A stretch of DNA of 45,254 nt from CAZAKZ01 sp964485695 (GTDB taxonomy: Bacteria > Planctomycetota > JAFGQW01): the NCBI GenBank assembly GCA_964485695.1, contig CAZAKZ010000032.1, forward strand, positions 1 through 45,254, given 5' to 3'. Below the pieces are notes generated by a model. It ran no database searches. It was given only the letters and a program-made list of their open reading frames with translations, and was not told the origin of the DNA. Positions 33,503 through 42,526 of the stretch are shown here, piece after piece; the first letter of the stretch is position 1, and each line of letters opens with the position of its first letter. A program made the translations under genes and the position numbers.

Positions 33503-36500
33503 ATGTACGCCTGGATCAACTTAGTGGGGAGGTTGTTTCTTTTCGTTGCCGTAGCCGTGGCGTCGCTCGCCGCCCAGGAGGTGCCGGGCCGGGCCGAGAT
33601 CGTGGTGTTTCGCGACGAGGCGCCTCGCGCCGAAGACCTCAAGGGCCTCCGCGCCCTGGACCGGGCCTGGCTCGAGGCCGCGCAAAAACCGGCGCTCGAG
33701 CGCGCCCGGGCATTTCTGGCCCTGGCCGACGCACACCCCGAGCTTCGACAGCGGGCGCTACTCGGCGCAGCCGGCGCCTTGGTGACCGCACGCAGTCAGG
33801 CCAGGGAGGTCCCGGGCCTTTGGGCCGATGACGACGACTGGGTGGAGCTTTCCGAACAATCGCTCGAATGCATCGAAGCCGTCTTCGAACCCATGATTCG
33901 CCGGGTCGAGCAGCTGTACCTCGAGCTCCGTAACGCCGGAACGGCCGCCGAGGTGCTGATCGAGGCTGGCTGGATGCTTCGTACCCTGCGCCGTGCCGGA
34001 GATCAGGCCGACTCCATGCACGTGCCCTCTGGCAGTGAAATCCGCATCCCCGCACCCCGGCCGTACGACCTGGAGCTCCGGTGGTTTCGTTCTCCCGAGG
34101 CGGAGCCGGACGCACTCCGCATCGACCGTTTTTTTCCGGATCTCGAACCGGAGCACACTGAAAGTATTCCCGCCGGATACAAGGCCGTGGTGACGCGGGT
34201 TCCGGAACCGGGCTCGTGGTGGCTGGAACTCCGCGAGATTCCGGACGGCTGGCGGCAGGTGCGCCCGGTGCGGGTCTCGGATCTGGCATTCGACTGCCTG
34301 GCGCTCGGCTCGACCGTGGTGGTGTACGCGCGCCTCGGGGACCGACCTGCTGCCGGCGCCATTGTGACCGTGCACTGCGGAAGAGGGCTTCGGATCACCC
34401 GGGGGAAGTGCGACGCCCGGGGCCTTGCCGTTCTCTCGGTGACCCGCGCCCTTCTCGACCACGCCGCATCCAGGCGTGCCCGTGTGGAGGTGCGAAGCGG
34501 CCCGCACCGGGCCCTGGCCTGGATCGACGGCATGGGCCGGCCGCTTCGAGTCTGCGAGGAGCTTCGAGCGCACGCCTTCTGTGAACGCCCGCTCTATCGC
34601 CCGGGCGAGACCGTGCGCGGCCGCATCTTTGTGCGTCGCATCGAGTCCTATGCCGGCAAACCGCACGGCGAGCCCGTACGCGGCGAGTCGTGCACGCTGC
34701 GCCTCTGGCCGCGTGAAAAGGACGAGCAGCGCCTTCAAGGGACCTTGAATGCGCACGGGGTGTTGACCTTCGAGACACGGATCCCGAGGACGGCCGCACA
34801 CGGTCGAGTGGATGCCGAGCTGACCGTGGGGGGGGAGAAGGTCGAGCTCCGGGACCTGTTCCGCGTGGATCCGTTCCGCCGTTCACCGATTCTGGTGGAC
34901 CTGAACGCGCCAGATCGTCTGCGACCCTGCGAGAAGGCCTCGGCCGAACTTCGAGCGAGGTGGTCGAACGGCGCGGCCGCGGTTGCCGCGCCGGTCCGCG
35001 TGCAGGCGTGGATTTGTGGATTGACCCAGGAGATCGAGACGCGTCTGGGGCAGAACGGCACCCTCCGCATCGACTTGCCCAGGGACGAGGCGTTCTTCGC
35101 CGGCCAGGACCGGGACCTCAAGCTTGAAGCCGTTGTGCGAGGGCCGGACGGTCAGGGAGTGACTCGTACGTGCTGGATCCGCCTGCCGGAGATACCTGAG
35201 CAAGAGGACGACCGTCCTCGGTTCGTGGGCCTGAAGGAACGAGCGCGTCCGGGCGATGCGGTACGGTTCAGGTTGCGCTACAAGCCCGATGTGCGTGGGC
35301 TTTGCGTACTCTGGACGCGTGATCACGTCGAGGCCCGGGCCGTGCGGTTTGATGTAGGAGGGATCGCTGAACAGGCCTTCACGATTCCGTCCGATGCGCG
35401 GGGCCTGGCGCGCATCGAGTTCACCGGTGCCGGCCGACGCCTGGGACGCAGCGTGCGTCTGGCTGCACCGAAAAACGAGCTGAACATCGCCCTCGAGACC
35501 GGGGCGCGCAAGTACGAGCCGGGCAGCCGATGCCGGGTGGCGTTTCGAGTCACGGACGGCGCGGGCCGTCCCGTGCCCGCCCTCCTGTGCGCATCCCTGG
35601 TGGACGAGCGGATCCTGGCGCTGGAGGACGTGGACGACAGGGTCGCGGCGAATCGATTCGGCCGGCTCCAGTGGTCCTGGCAAAGCCACGAGGCGAGCGA
35701 TTGGCCGGTGGCGCGGCCCTGGCGCCTGATCGGGGAGATGTTGGCGGATGGCCGTCCCCGGAAACTGGTGAAGACCACGGCGTATCACGGACCGTGTGGA
35801 TGCCCTACCCCGACCGTACTCGCTGCGCTCGGCATCTCCGAGGAACTCCTCCGCAAGCGCTTTCGCCCCTCGGCCGGATTCCGGGCCTGCTTGCCCACGG
35901 ACCAGGACGGACGCGCGAGCTACGACATTGAACTTCCCGACGATCTGACCACGTGGCGTCTGCGCGTGGTGGCGGTCGATAAAGCGCTCGGCCAGGGCGC
36001 GGCGCGCTTCACCCTGGTGACGGAAAAGCCCCTGAGCGTCGAGGCAGCCCTGCCGCGATTCCTGCGCCTCGGGGATCGCATCCGGACCACCCCGGTCGTC
36101 TCCGGTCCGACCGCCACTCCGTCCGCGTGGGCGGCCGGCGTCAGTCAGAAGCTGGCGCTCGAGCACAGGGCGCGCCTCGCCGCCGGCCTCGAACTCCATG
36201 CGCGCGGGCTCGGCCGGGCCCGGTTCGAGGTAGGAGTGCGCGCGGGCGAACACAGCGACGCCCTGCAGCGCGTCCTCCCGGTCGAGCGCGACACCGTGCG
36301 CGAGGAGCGGAAGGTGACGGCCACGGTCACGGAGGCCTGGAGTTCGATCACGCTCCCCGACGCAGACGAGTTGGACAGCCTCGTGATCGGCGTGGGGCGC
36401 GCCGCGCTGCTCGCAGATCTCCGCGAGGAACTCGCCGGGTACCCCTATCGCTGCGCCGAACAGACGAGCTCGCGGCTTCTCGGGCTCTTCGGACGCAAGG

Positions 36501-39500
36501 TTCCCAAACAGACGGGACCCGCCCTCGACGCCGAGGCCATGTTCGCCCGCCTGATCCGGCTCTGGCGTCCGCAAAGCCTCCTCTACGCCTGGTGGCCCGC
36601 GGATCCGGGGGATCCCGGGATCACGGCGCTCGTCCTGCACACTCTCTGCGAGCTGAAGGCCGCGGGCCATCCCCTCGCACGGTACGGCCTTGCCGTCAGC
36701 GCATCGAATCCGAAGCTCGAGGCCATCGCCCATGCGGTCTCCGCGCGCAAGGATGAGCCGGACTCCGATGCCGTGGCCCGCGTTGAACACGCAATTGCGC
36801 TGCTGCGAATCGCGCCCGAAAACAAGGCACTCTTCGAGGCCGTGCAGGCGTTCCTTTCCGGTCATGCAGGGTTGCCGCGCGGTCTGATGTGCCGGGCCGG
36901 GCTCGCGCTGACTCAGGCCGGCCAGCGCGACCGCGCGCTCGAGATCGCGCGCGCAATGCGCGGACCGTGGCAGACGCGCTTCCCGGGTCTGAGACTCGGC
37001 GAACGGAATCGGGTGCAGCTCGCGTTCGAGCTCCGTCTGCGCCAGGTTCTCGGCCTGGCAGACGCCCGCACCCGGTACATCGAGGAGCAACTCCTCCGCC
37101 ACATCGAGAGCCACGGCTTCGAGAACACCTGGTCTGCGGCCTGTGCGCTGCACGCTCTGGACCGGGGGGCCGCCAGCGAGCCGCGATCCGCTGCGAATCC
37201 GGTCGAGGTCCGCATCGACGGCACGCTCCACACCCTCGTGCTCGACGAGAAGGGTCAGTATCGCACCAGACTCGAGCTCGAAGGCAAGCCCAAGGTCCAG
37301 GTCCGGAGCCCCTCGGGCGCAGAGCTCCGCGCGCGGCTGGTCGGTGCAAGGCACCTCGCGGCCAAGACCTATGCGGCCCGGGGTGAAGGCCTCGGGGTCA
37401 CGCGCTCGATCTCCGGGGCCGCACCCCCCTCGGCGCTGCGTCGCGGCCGCGTCTATCGACTCGCGATCGAGGTTGCGGCGGAGCGTCCGGCGCGATACCT
37501 GGTGGTGCGCTGCCCGCTGCCGGCCGGCTGCGAGGTGCAGGGCCGCCCGGCCGGCAGCGAACGCCACGACGACGCCGTTGTGGCCACGCTTCGGTACATC
37601 GACCCGAAGAAGCCCCGGCGCATCGAGATCCCGGTGGTCTTCGGATTCGAGGGCTCTATGCTCTGGCCGCCTGTGCACGTGTTCGACATGTACGGACCGA
37701 GCCCCTTTGCGTACAGCTCGGGTTCGCGTCTTCGCGTCGTGCCCGACGAGAGGAGCCACGTCGGGGATCGGCCCGGGGTGGCCGTGCTCTCCAGGGCGTG
37801 GCGCGAAGCGAACATCGAAGCCCTGCTCGAGAAAGCCCTTCATGACAAGGACCCCGACAAGGTCCGGTCACGATTGAGGGAGATTTCCGCGCTGCGGCTG
37901 CCGCTGACGCGCGCGCAGTGCCGGAATTGGCTCGAGCCCCTGTTCGTGCGGCACAAGGACGACTACTGGTTCCTCGAAGCGCTCTTCGAGCTTCCCCTGG
38001 TACCCGATGAACTGGCCGAACCGGCTACGGCGTACGAGTTCGCCCGGACACTCCGCCGGGGCGCCGGAGATCTCGCCCTGCGCCGCAAGCTTCTCGAAGC
38101 TCCGGATGCGACCTTCGAGTGCTTGCTCGGCGAGCTCGCCAGAGACACCATAAACGAGATCGAGGACCTCATCGACAAGGTCTGTCGAATCGGCTCGATC
38201 CGGCACGAAATCGTCACGGAATGCCCCGAGGCTCTGTCCGCCGAGGTGGCGTTCGCCGAAGCCGTCTTCGCCCGGGCCGAACGCTCCACGGTCGCCTGGG
38301 ATGAGAGCGCCATCAATTCGCTGGAGTCGCTGAGCGAAATCGACGCATCGGAGGCGCTGGGGGCGGCCGAGGGGCCGGTGGAAGCCGGAATCCGGCAGCG
38401 GCTCGCCCGTCTGAAGAAACGCGCGGCCGTGCTTCGCGCCCGCCACGTGCGACCCGAAGTGCTCACGGCCAAGGAGAAGCTGGAGAATGACATCGAGGAG
38501 CGCCGCTGGCGGGAGGTCCCGCGCGCGCACTGGCCTGAGGAACTGTCTAGGCTCTACCGGAGCGACGTGGAGGCCTTTGCTGCACTGGGCGAGGACGGGA
38601 TACGTTACATGATCGCACAGGTCAATGCCTCGGCCGACATCGACGACGAGGCGCACTGGCTCGAGACCCTCGCTTCCGGGCCCGAGGTGGACCTGGCCGT
38701 ACTGAAACCGCTCCTCGAAGAATGGCGGCGCACCGATAGTGAATACATCTATCCGGAGGATCGGCTTCGCCGGGTTCCCACGGAGCAGCTCGTCTCGGCC
38801 TGCCGCCGCGATCCCTTGCCGTATTACCGCGTGCTCTGCCTGCGCGAGCTGGCCCGGCGGGGTGAGACGTTTCCGCTGCGTGCCACGCACCCCGCGGAGA
38901 TACCTTACCACGTCTACTGGCAGTGCCTGCACAAGGTCCCCTCGAGCCGCGATGCCCTCAAGGCCGTTCTCTTTGCCGGGGATACGCCTGAGGCGTTCCC
39001 CTCGGCCGCCTGGACCGCTCTTCTCCCGGATCCCGGGTACAGCGTATTCAAGTGGATGGTCGGAGAGATGACGGAACGCGAGCACCTGGATAGCTTCACC
39101 CACCTCACGCCCGAGGAGCGCCGCAGCTCCCTGGACGAGGTGGGCATCGAGGCCGTGCCGGCCCGGCTCACGGACGCCGTCCTCCGGGAACTCCATGGAG
39201 AGCTCTGGGCGCGGATCCTGGCCGATGAGGACGACTGCGAATACCTCCTCGGTCGCTTCCTGCAGAGCGCATACGGTTTTCAGCTTCTCGGTGAGCACCT
39301 CGCCTCTGCACACAAAGGCAACCACGAGATCGCGTACACCCTGCTGGTGAACCACGGGATTTCGCTGTCCTACCGGACCGCGTATGGATGGCTCCTCCAG
39401 CTGGATGCCGGGGATCAGGAGACCCGCGAGCGCCTCGCCATGGAGTGGCTCGATGGCGACCTCGGCTTCCCGGTGCGCCACGTGCCGCACGATGCCCTCA

Positions 39501-39538
39501 TCCGCATCCTGCGCCGCCGGGGATGCTCACTCCGGTAG
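33503..39538 (+). CDS. Giant alpha-2-macroglobulin-like secreted protein with thioester motif
   Basis: 2011 residues, longer than typical bacterial macroglobulins (about 1500-1800). Signal peptide about 8-24 without a lipobox. Macroglobulin beta domains follow (RPLYRPGETVRGRIFVRR at about 365 is the classic MG2 motif; LPDDLTTWRLRVVAVD at about 812 is the alpha-2-macroglobulin domain). YPYRCAEQTSSR at about 980-991 holds the thioester-forming C984 and Q987, followed by a helical thioester domain (about 990-1230) and the last beta domains to about 1420. Residues 1423-2011 are a helix-rich, acidic tail that I cannot assign. Such proteins trap proteases in the periplasm or at the surface. There is no pbpC neighbour, unlike the enterobacterial arrangement. 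ATG 33503 with GAGGACGG upstream. Confidence 0.88.
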   Translation: MYAWINLVGRLFLFVAVAVASLAAQEVPGRAEIVVFRDEAPRAEDLKGLRALDRAWLEAAQKPALERARAFLALADAHPELRQRALLGAAGALVTARSQAREVPGLWADDDDWVELSEQSLECIEAVFEPMIRRVEQLYLELRNAGTAAEVLIEAGWMLRTLRRAGDQADSMHVPSGSEIRIPAPRPYDLELRWFRSPEAEPDALRIDRFFPDLEPEHTESIPAGYKAVVTRVPEPGSWWLELREIPDGWRQVRPVRVSDLAFDCLALGSTVVVYARLGDRPAAGAIVTVHCGRGLRITRGKCDARGLAVLSVTRALLDHAASRRARVEVRSGPHRALAWIDGMGRPLRVCEELRAHAFCERPLYRPGETVRGRIFVRRIESYAGKPHGEPVRGESCTLRLWPREKDEQRLQGTLNAHGVLTFETRIPRTAAHGRVDAELTVGGEKVELRDLFRVDPFRRSPILVDLNAPDRLRPCEKASAELRARWSNGAAAVAAPVRVQAWICGLTQEIETRLGQNGTLRIDLPRDEAFFAGQDRDLKLEAVVRGPDGQGVTRTCWIRLPEIPEQEDDRPRFVGLKERARPGDAVRFRLRYKPDVRGLCVLWTRDHVEARAVRFDVGGIAEQAFTIPSDARGLARIEFTGAGRRLGRSVRLAAPKNELNIALETGARKYEPGSRCRVAFRVTDGAGRPVPALLCASLVDERILALEDVDDRVAANRFGRLQWSWQSHEASDWPVARPWRLIGEMLADGRPRKLVKTTAYHGPCGCPTPTVLAALGISEELLRKRFRPSAGFRACLPTDQDGRASYDIELPDDLTTWRLRVVAVDKALGQGAARFTLVTEKPLSVEAALPRFLRLGDRIRTTPVVSGPTATPSAWAAGVSQKLALEHRARLAAGLELHARGLGRARFEVGVRAGEHSDALQRVLPVERDTVREERKVTATVTEAWSSITLPDADELDSLVIGVGRAALLADLREELAGYPYRCAEQTSSRLLGLFGRKVPKQTGPALDAEAMFARLIRLWRPQSLLYAWWPADPGDPGITALVLHTLCELKAAGHPLARYGLAVSASNPKLEAIAHAVSARKDEPDSDAVARVEHAIALLRIAPENKALFEAVQAFLSGHAGLPRGLMCRAGLALTQAGQRDRALEIARAMRGPWQTRFPGLRLGERNRVQLAFELRLRQVLGLADARTRYIEEQLLRHIESHGFENTWSAACALHALDRGAASEPRSAANPVEVRIDGTLHTLVLDEKGQYRTRLELEGKPKVQVRSPSGAELRARLVGARHLAAKTYAARGEGLGVTRSISGAAPPSALRRGRVYRLAIEVAAERPARYLVVRCPLPAGCEVQGRPAGSERHDDAVVATLRYIDPKKPRRIEIPVVFGFEGSMLWPPVHVFDMYGPSPFAYSSGSRLRVVPDERSHVGDRPGVAVLSRAWREANIEALLEKALHDKDPDKVRSRLREISALRLPLTRAQCRNWLEPLFVRHKDDYWFLEALFELPLVPDELAEPATAYEFARTLRRGAGDLALRRKLLEAPDATFECLLGELARDTINEIEDLIDKVCRIGSIRHEIVTECPEALSAEVAFAEAVFARAERSTVAWDESAINSLESLSEIDASEALGAAEGPVEAGIRQRLARLKKRAAVLRARHVRPEVLTAKEKLENDIEERRWREVPRAHWPEELSRLYRSDVEAFAALGEDGIRYMIAQVNASADIDDEAHWLETLASGPEVDLAVLKPLLEEWRRTDSEYIYPEDRLRRVPTEQLVSACRRDPLPYYRVLCLRELARRGETFPLRATHPAEIPYHVYWQCLHKVPSSRDALKAVLFAGDTPEAFPSAAWTALLPDPGYSVFKWMVGEMTEREHLDSFTHLTPEERRSSLDEVGIEAVPARLTDAVLRELHGELWARILADEDDCEYLLGRFLQSAYGFQLLGEHLASAHKGNHEIAYTLLVNHGISLSYRTAYGWLLQLDAGDQETRERLAMEWLDGDLGFPVRHVPHDALIRILRRRGCSLR

Positions 39539-39552
39539 GGAGCGACGGGGGG

Positions 39553-40224
39553 CTACGGATCAAGGCGTCTTCCGAGGATTTCAACCGCCTGTTGCTTGAA
39601 GAATGCCTTGAGATCTGATAGGTCGACCTCCCGGAGCAAATTCAGCTTGAGGTCACCTGGATCATCCGGGAGTCGCTCCACTTGCTGAAACGCAAGTGCA
39701 AGGTAATAGTCGTCAAGACCGGGATCCTTTTGACGGGCCAGCTCGATGAGCTTCTCGACTGTGAACCCCTTCTCGCGCACCAGGCAGTAGACGTCAATGA
39801 AGTCGCGCTCCTCAGCACGTGAGAACAGTGCCAGCAGCTTTCCCGCCGCCAGGTCATTCAGCGAATGAACGTGGAGTCCGTCCTTTTCCGACAGCTCGTC
39901 AAGGCGGAAAGGGGAGTCGTAGGCCAGCTGAAAACGAATCTCGTTCTTTCCCTGTTTGAGCACGGCTTCCCAGAAGCTGCCGAAGCTGCGCACGAGCTGG
40001 ACTTCGATGTCATTCTGCGTCAGTGCACGTGTGAACTTCCCGGCGACGACCGGGATCAGGTTTTCGGCGGGGCAAAACACACCGATGTCTTCGGAAATCC
40101 TGTGCCGCAGGTGATAGGCCGCAAGAGCCATTGCACCCGTAAAATAGAAGGCCTGACTCTCTTCGAGAGAAGCGAAGATGTTAAGAACCTTCTTGTGAAA
40201 CGGTGTCAGAATCTCGACGTTCAA
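39553..40224 (-). CDS. AbiEii/AbiGii-like nucleotidyltransferase toxin, with altered catalytic motif
   Basis: 223 residues of the AbiEii (PF08843-like) nucleotidyltransferase family. The motif that usually reads TGGT-ALA...SxDxD reads FTGAMALAAYHLRHRISEDI followed by G48, so the second metal-binding Asp is Gly, while the later KLLALFSRAEERDFIDVY is intact. The toxin may be weakened, use other ligands, or have a non-catalytic role. TTG 40224 is the likely start because GGAGGG stands six bases upstream; GTG 40245 is possible. It overlaps its upstream partner by 44 bases, as expected for a two-gene toxin/antitoxin unit. Confidence 0.8.
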   Translation of the reverse strand: MNVEILTPFHKKVLNIFASLEESQAFYFTGAMALAAYHLRHRISEDIGVFCPAENLIPVVAGKFTRALTQNDIEVQLVRSFGSFWEAVLKQGKNEIRFQLAYDSPFRLDELSEKDGLHVHSLNDLAAGKLLALFSRAEERDFIDVYCLVREKGFTVEKLIELARQKDPGLDDYYLALAFQQVERLPDDPGDLKLNLLREVDLSDLKAFFKQQAVEILGRRLDP

Positions 40225-40432
40225 AGTAATCCCTCCACAACGCACGCACGTGCCGGGGCAGGTTCATACCCGGCAGTGCATCCTTGACCTCGTCAAGATC
40301 CAGGGCGCGGATGTCGTCCATCGTTCCATGCGCGAGGACCTTGCTCAGCCACCACGCCCTTTGCCGGGGATCTGTGAGATCCACCGAAACGTTCTCACGG
40401 CACGACCAGTAGATTCGTCTTGGAACTTTCAT
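40181..40432 (-). CDS. Small antitoxin-like partner of the AbiEii protein (DUF6922-like)
   Basis: 83 residues from ATG 40432. It begins KVPRRIYWSC and continues with a helical segment (WLSKVLAHGTMDDIRAL) and a C-terminal RHVRALWRDYFERR. This plan, a P-R-x-x-[FY]-W start, then x-V-L-x-x-G and a last helix with W, matches the small DUF6922-type proteins encoded before AbiEii toxins. It is not AbiEi. The start has no strong ribosome binding site; the frame stays open upstream to 40546. It probably neutralises or represses the overlapping toxin gene, by analogy. Confidence 0.68.
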   Translation of the reverse strand: MKVPRRIYWSCRENVSVDLTDPRQRAWWLSKVLAHGTMDDIRALDLDEVKDALPGMNLPRHVRALWRDYFERRDSDTVSQEGS

Positions 40433-40563
40433 GATTATGGCAACTGCAGCAAGTGTTCGGGTTTCTCTGCATGTTAATGATAGCCGCCTGCAGCCGGGGA
40501 AGCATCCGAAGGCCCGGGGAATGACCTCCGATCTTGCCGTAGGCATTTATCCTTGCGGGGCAC

Positions 40564-42366
40564 TCAATACCCCGCCGTCATGATAACCGCGGGGGTCGTG
40601 TCAAAACCGAGCGAAGTCCCGGGAAGGAGTTGTGCGGCCTGCAGGGCAAAGGAATAACCGGTCAGGCCCGGGATGTTCGGAAGGAAGACCGGGTGGCTCC
40701 AGGTGGTGCTCGGAACCCGGACCTCCTTCAGGAGGCCGAAGGGAAGGGCGAGGTTGATGTAGACCCGGCAGCCGTTCGGGAATAGAAGCGGTGGACCCGG
40801 ATAGCCGATGACGAGGGAAATCGGGCTGGATGGTTTCGCGGCGACGCCGGAGATGGTGAAGGTCTGACCGAGCACCGGATCGGTTGCGGTCAGGCCGGGA
40901 GAGACACCCGGTAGCGAGTGCGCCTCGCCGTGCACCTGAGCCGTGGCTCCCGGGAACACGACCCGGGGCTCCTGGCCGTGGGCACTGTCCTGGGCCCGGA
41001 AGATGATCCGCCCGCCGGAGTGGGTCAGGTTGTCTGGATACGATCCCGCGTACCCGACCGCCAGGTCCTGGAACAGGGTGGTACCGGCCGCGGTGCCGTC
41101 GGTGCGCCAGAGCTCTGTTCCACGGCTGCCGTCGTCGGCGGAAAAGTAGGCGTACCGGCTGCCCACCTTGGCGATGTTGTAGTACTTCATGGAGCCGGTG
41201 GAACCGGGTCGGATCTGCTTGACCATCACGGTTCCTGCCGGTGTGCCGTCGCTCTTCCAGAGCTCCGAGCCGTTCACGCCGTCGTCGGCGCCGAAGACCA
41301 CCGTGCTGCCGAAAACGGCCATGTTGCCTGGATTGGCGTTGCCGGAGCCGGAATGGATGTCCTTCACCAGTCGGGTGCCCTTGGTCGTACCGTCGGAGCA
41401 CCACAGTTCCAGACCGACCATGCCGTCATTGGCTGAAAAGAACACGAGGCCGCCGGCCTGGGTCAAGTTGCGGTAGAAGTAGGAGTTTCCGGTCCCGGTG
41501 GTGATGTCCTTCAACAGCGTTGTGCCCGGGGTGGTGCCGTCGCTCTTCCACAGCTCGTATCCGTAGGTGGGATTCGGCGCGGCGAAGATGAGCATCTTGC
41601 CGAGGGCGCCGGTGTTGAAGGGATAGTTGTTGTGCGTCATGAATGTCGGTTCCGGCCCCGGCCATACATCCTTCACGAGAGTCGTACCGATTCCGGTGCC
41701 GTCCGTCTTCCAGAGCTCCCAGCCGTGGGTGATGTCGTTTGCAAAGAAGTAGAGGGTGTCGCCCACCACGGTCAGGTACGAGGGCATGGAGTCGCTCGTA
41801 TTGCCGCCCGGCCGGATATCCTTCACCATCGACGTGCCGTTTGCCGTGCCGTCGGTGGACCACAGCTCCCGGCCGTGGATGCCGTCGCGTGCCGAGAAGT
41901 AGACCCTGTTCTTGAAATACGTCAGCCCCGTGGGCGGGTCCATGTAGATGGGCCGGCCCTGGTTTCCGGGATTGATGTTCAGGATCATTCGGGTGCCGGA
42001 CGTGGTGCCGTCACTGCGCCAGAGCTCACCGCCGTTGATCCCGTCGTCGCCGATGCAGATGAGAAGATTGCCGAGGGGCGTCAGCTCCCGGGGCTGCACG
42101 CCGCCCTTGGGTCCGGGATACATGTCCTTCACCATTTTCGTGCCGGCCGGGGTGCCGTCGGTCTTCCAGAGTGCGTGGCCGAAACCCGGGCTCGCTGCCG
42201 TGAAGTAGGTCGTGCCGAGGACGTTCACGAACCGTGCCGGCAGCGAGCTGCTGCTGCCCGGATTGATATCCAGGAGGATGCTCGGCGACTGGGCATCGTG
42301 ATCGGCCGCGGCCGAGAAAAGGCAGAACGCCACGATAGCAGGCAGGATACGTGTGGGGCGGAGCAT
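40564..42366 (-). CDS. Secreted ELWxxDGT-repeat protein
   Basis: 600 residues with a signal peptide (about 1-25). Eight units of roughly 45-55 residues each hold [AE]LWxxDGTxxGT (ALWKTDGTPAGT, ELWRSDGTTSGT, ELWCSDGTTKGT and so on) followed by xxVKDIxPG and a YF-x-A-x-D strand, the hyalin/ELWxxDGT repeat, likely a beta-propeller. The last roughly 150 residues form a beta-rich C-terminal module ending in PAVIMTAGY. Start ATG 42366 (MLRPT) with GAGAGGA about 10 bases upstream is preferred over ATG 42387, whose leader is charged. Function unknown; probably cell-surface. Confidence 0.88.
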   Translation of the reverse strand: MLRPTRILPAIVAFCLFSAAADHDAQSPSILLDINPGSSSSLPARFVNVLGTTYFTAASPGFGHALWKTDGTPAGTKMVKDMYPGPKGGVQPRELTPLGNLLICIGDDGINGGELWRSDGTTSGTRMILNINPGNQGRPIYMDPPTGLTYFKNRVYFSARDGIHGRELWSTDGTANGTSMVKDIRPGGNTSDSMPSYLTVVGDTLYFFANDITHGWELWKTDGTGIGTTLVKDVWPGPEPTFMTHNNYPFNTGALGKMLIFAAPNPTYGYELWKSDGTTPGTTLLKDITTGTGNSYFYRNLTQAGGLVFFSANDGMVGLELWCSDGTTKGTRLVKDIHSGSGNANPGNMAVFGSTVVFGADDGVNGSELWKSDGTPAGTVMVKQIRPGSTGSMKYYNIAKVGSRYAYFSADDGSRGTELWRTDGTAAGTTLFQDLAVGYAGSYPDNLTHSGGRIIFRAQDSAHGQEPRVVFPGATAQVHGEAHSLPGVSPGLTATDPVLGQTFTISGVAAKPSSPISLVIGYPGPPLLFPNGCRVYINLALPFGLLKEVRVPSTTWSHPVFLPNIPGLTGYSFALQAAQLLPGTSLGFDTTPAVIMTAGY

Positions 42367-42471
42367 GATGATACGTCCTCTCCTCATGACGGATGAGTCG
42401 TCATTATACCATTTCCGGTATCCTGCCGCTCCGGAGTCTGCACGGAATTATCCACAGGCTGTTCATAGAAA

Positions 42472-42506
42472 GAATCCAGTGCCCCTGGAGGAAAAGCACT
42501 GGATTC
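42472..42506 (-). terminator. Intrinsic terminator after the second CotH gene
   Basis: GAATCCAGTGC and its exact complement, 11 bp, around a 13-base loop, with T-rich tracts on both sides of the stem in the minus-strand transcript. It lies about 20 bases past the CotH stop at 42527. Confidence 0.75.
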
Positions 42507-42526
42507 AAAAAGAGGGCGTTGAATCC

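Noticed and set aside
34883..37843. Long open frame on the minus strand opposite the macroglobulin gene
   Set aside because: Shadow frame; the plus strand carries continuous macroglobulin motifs and the thioester site.
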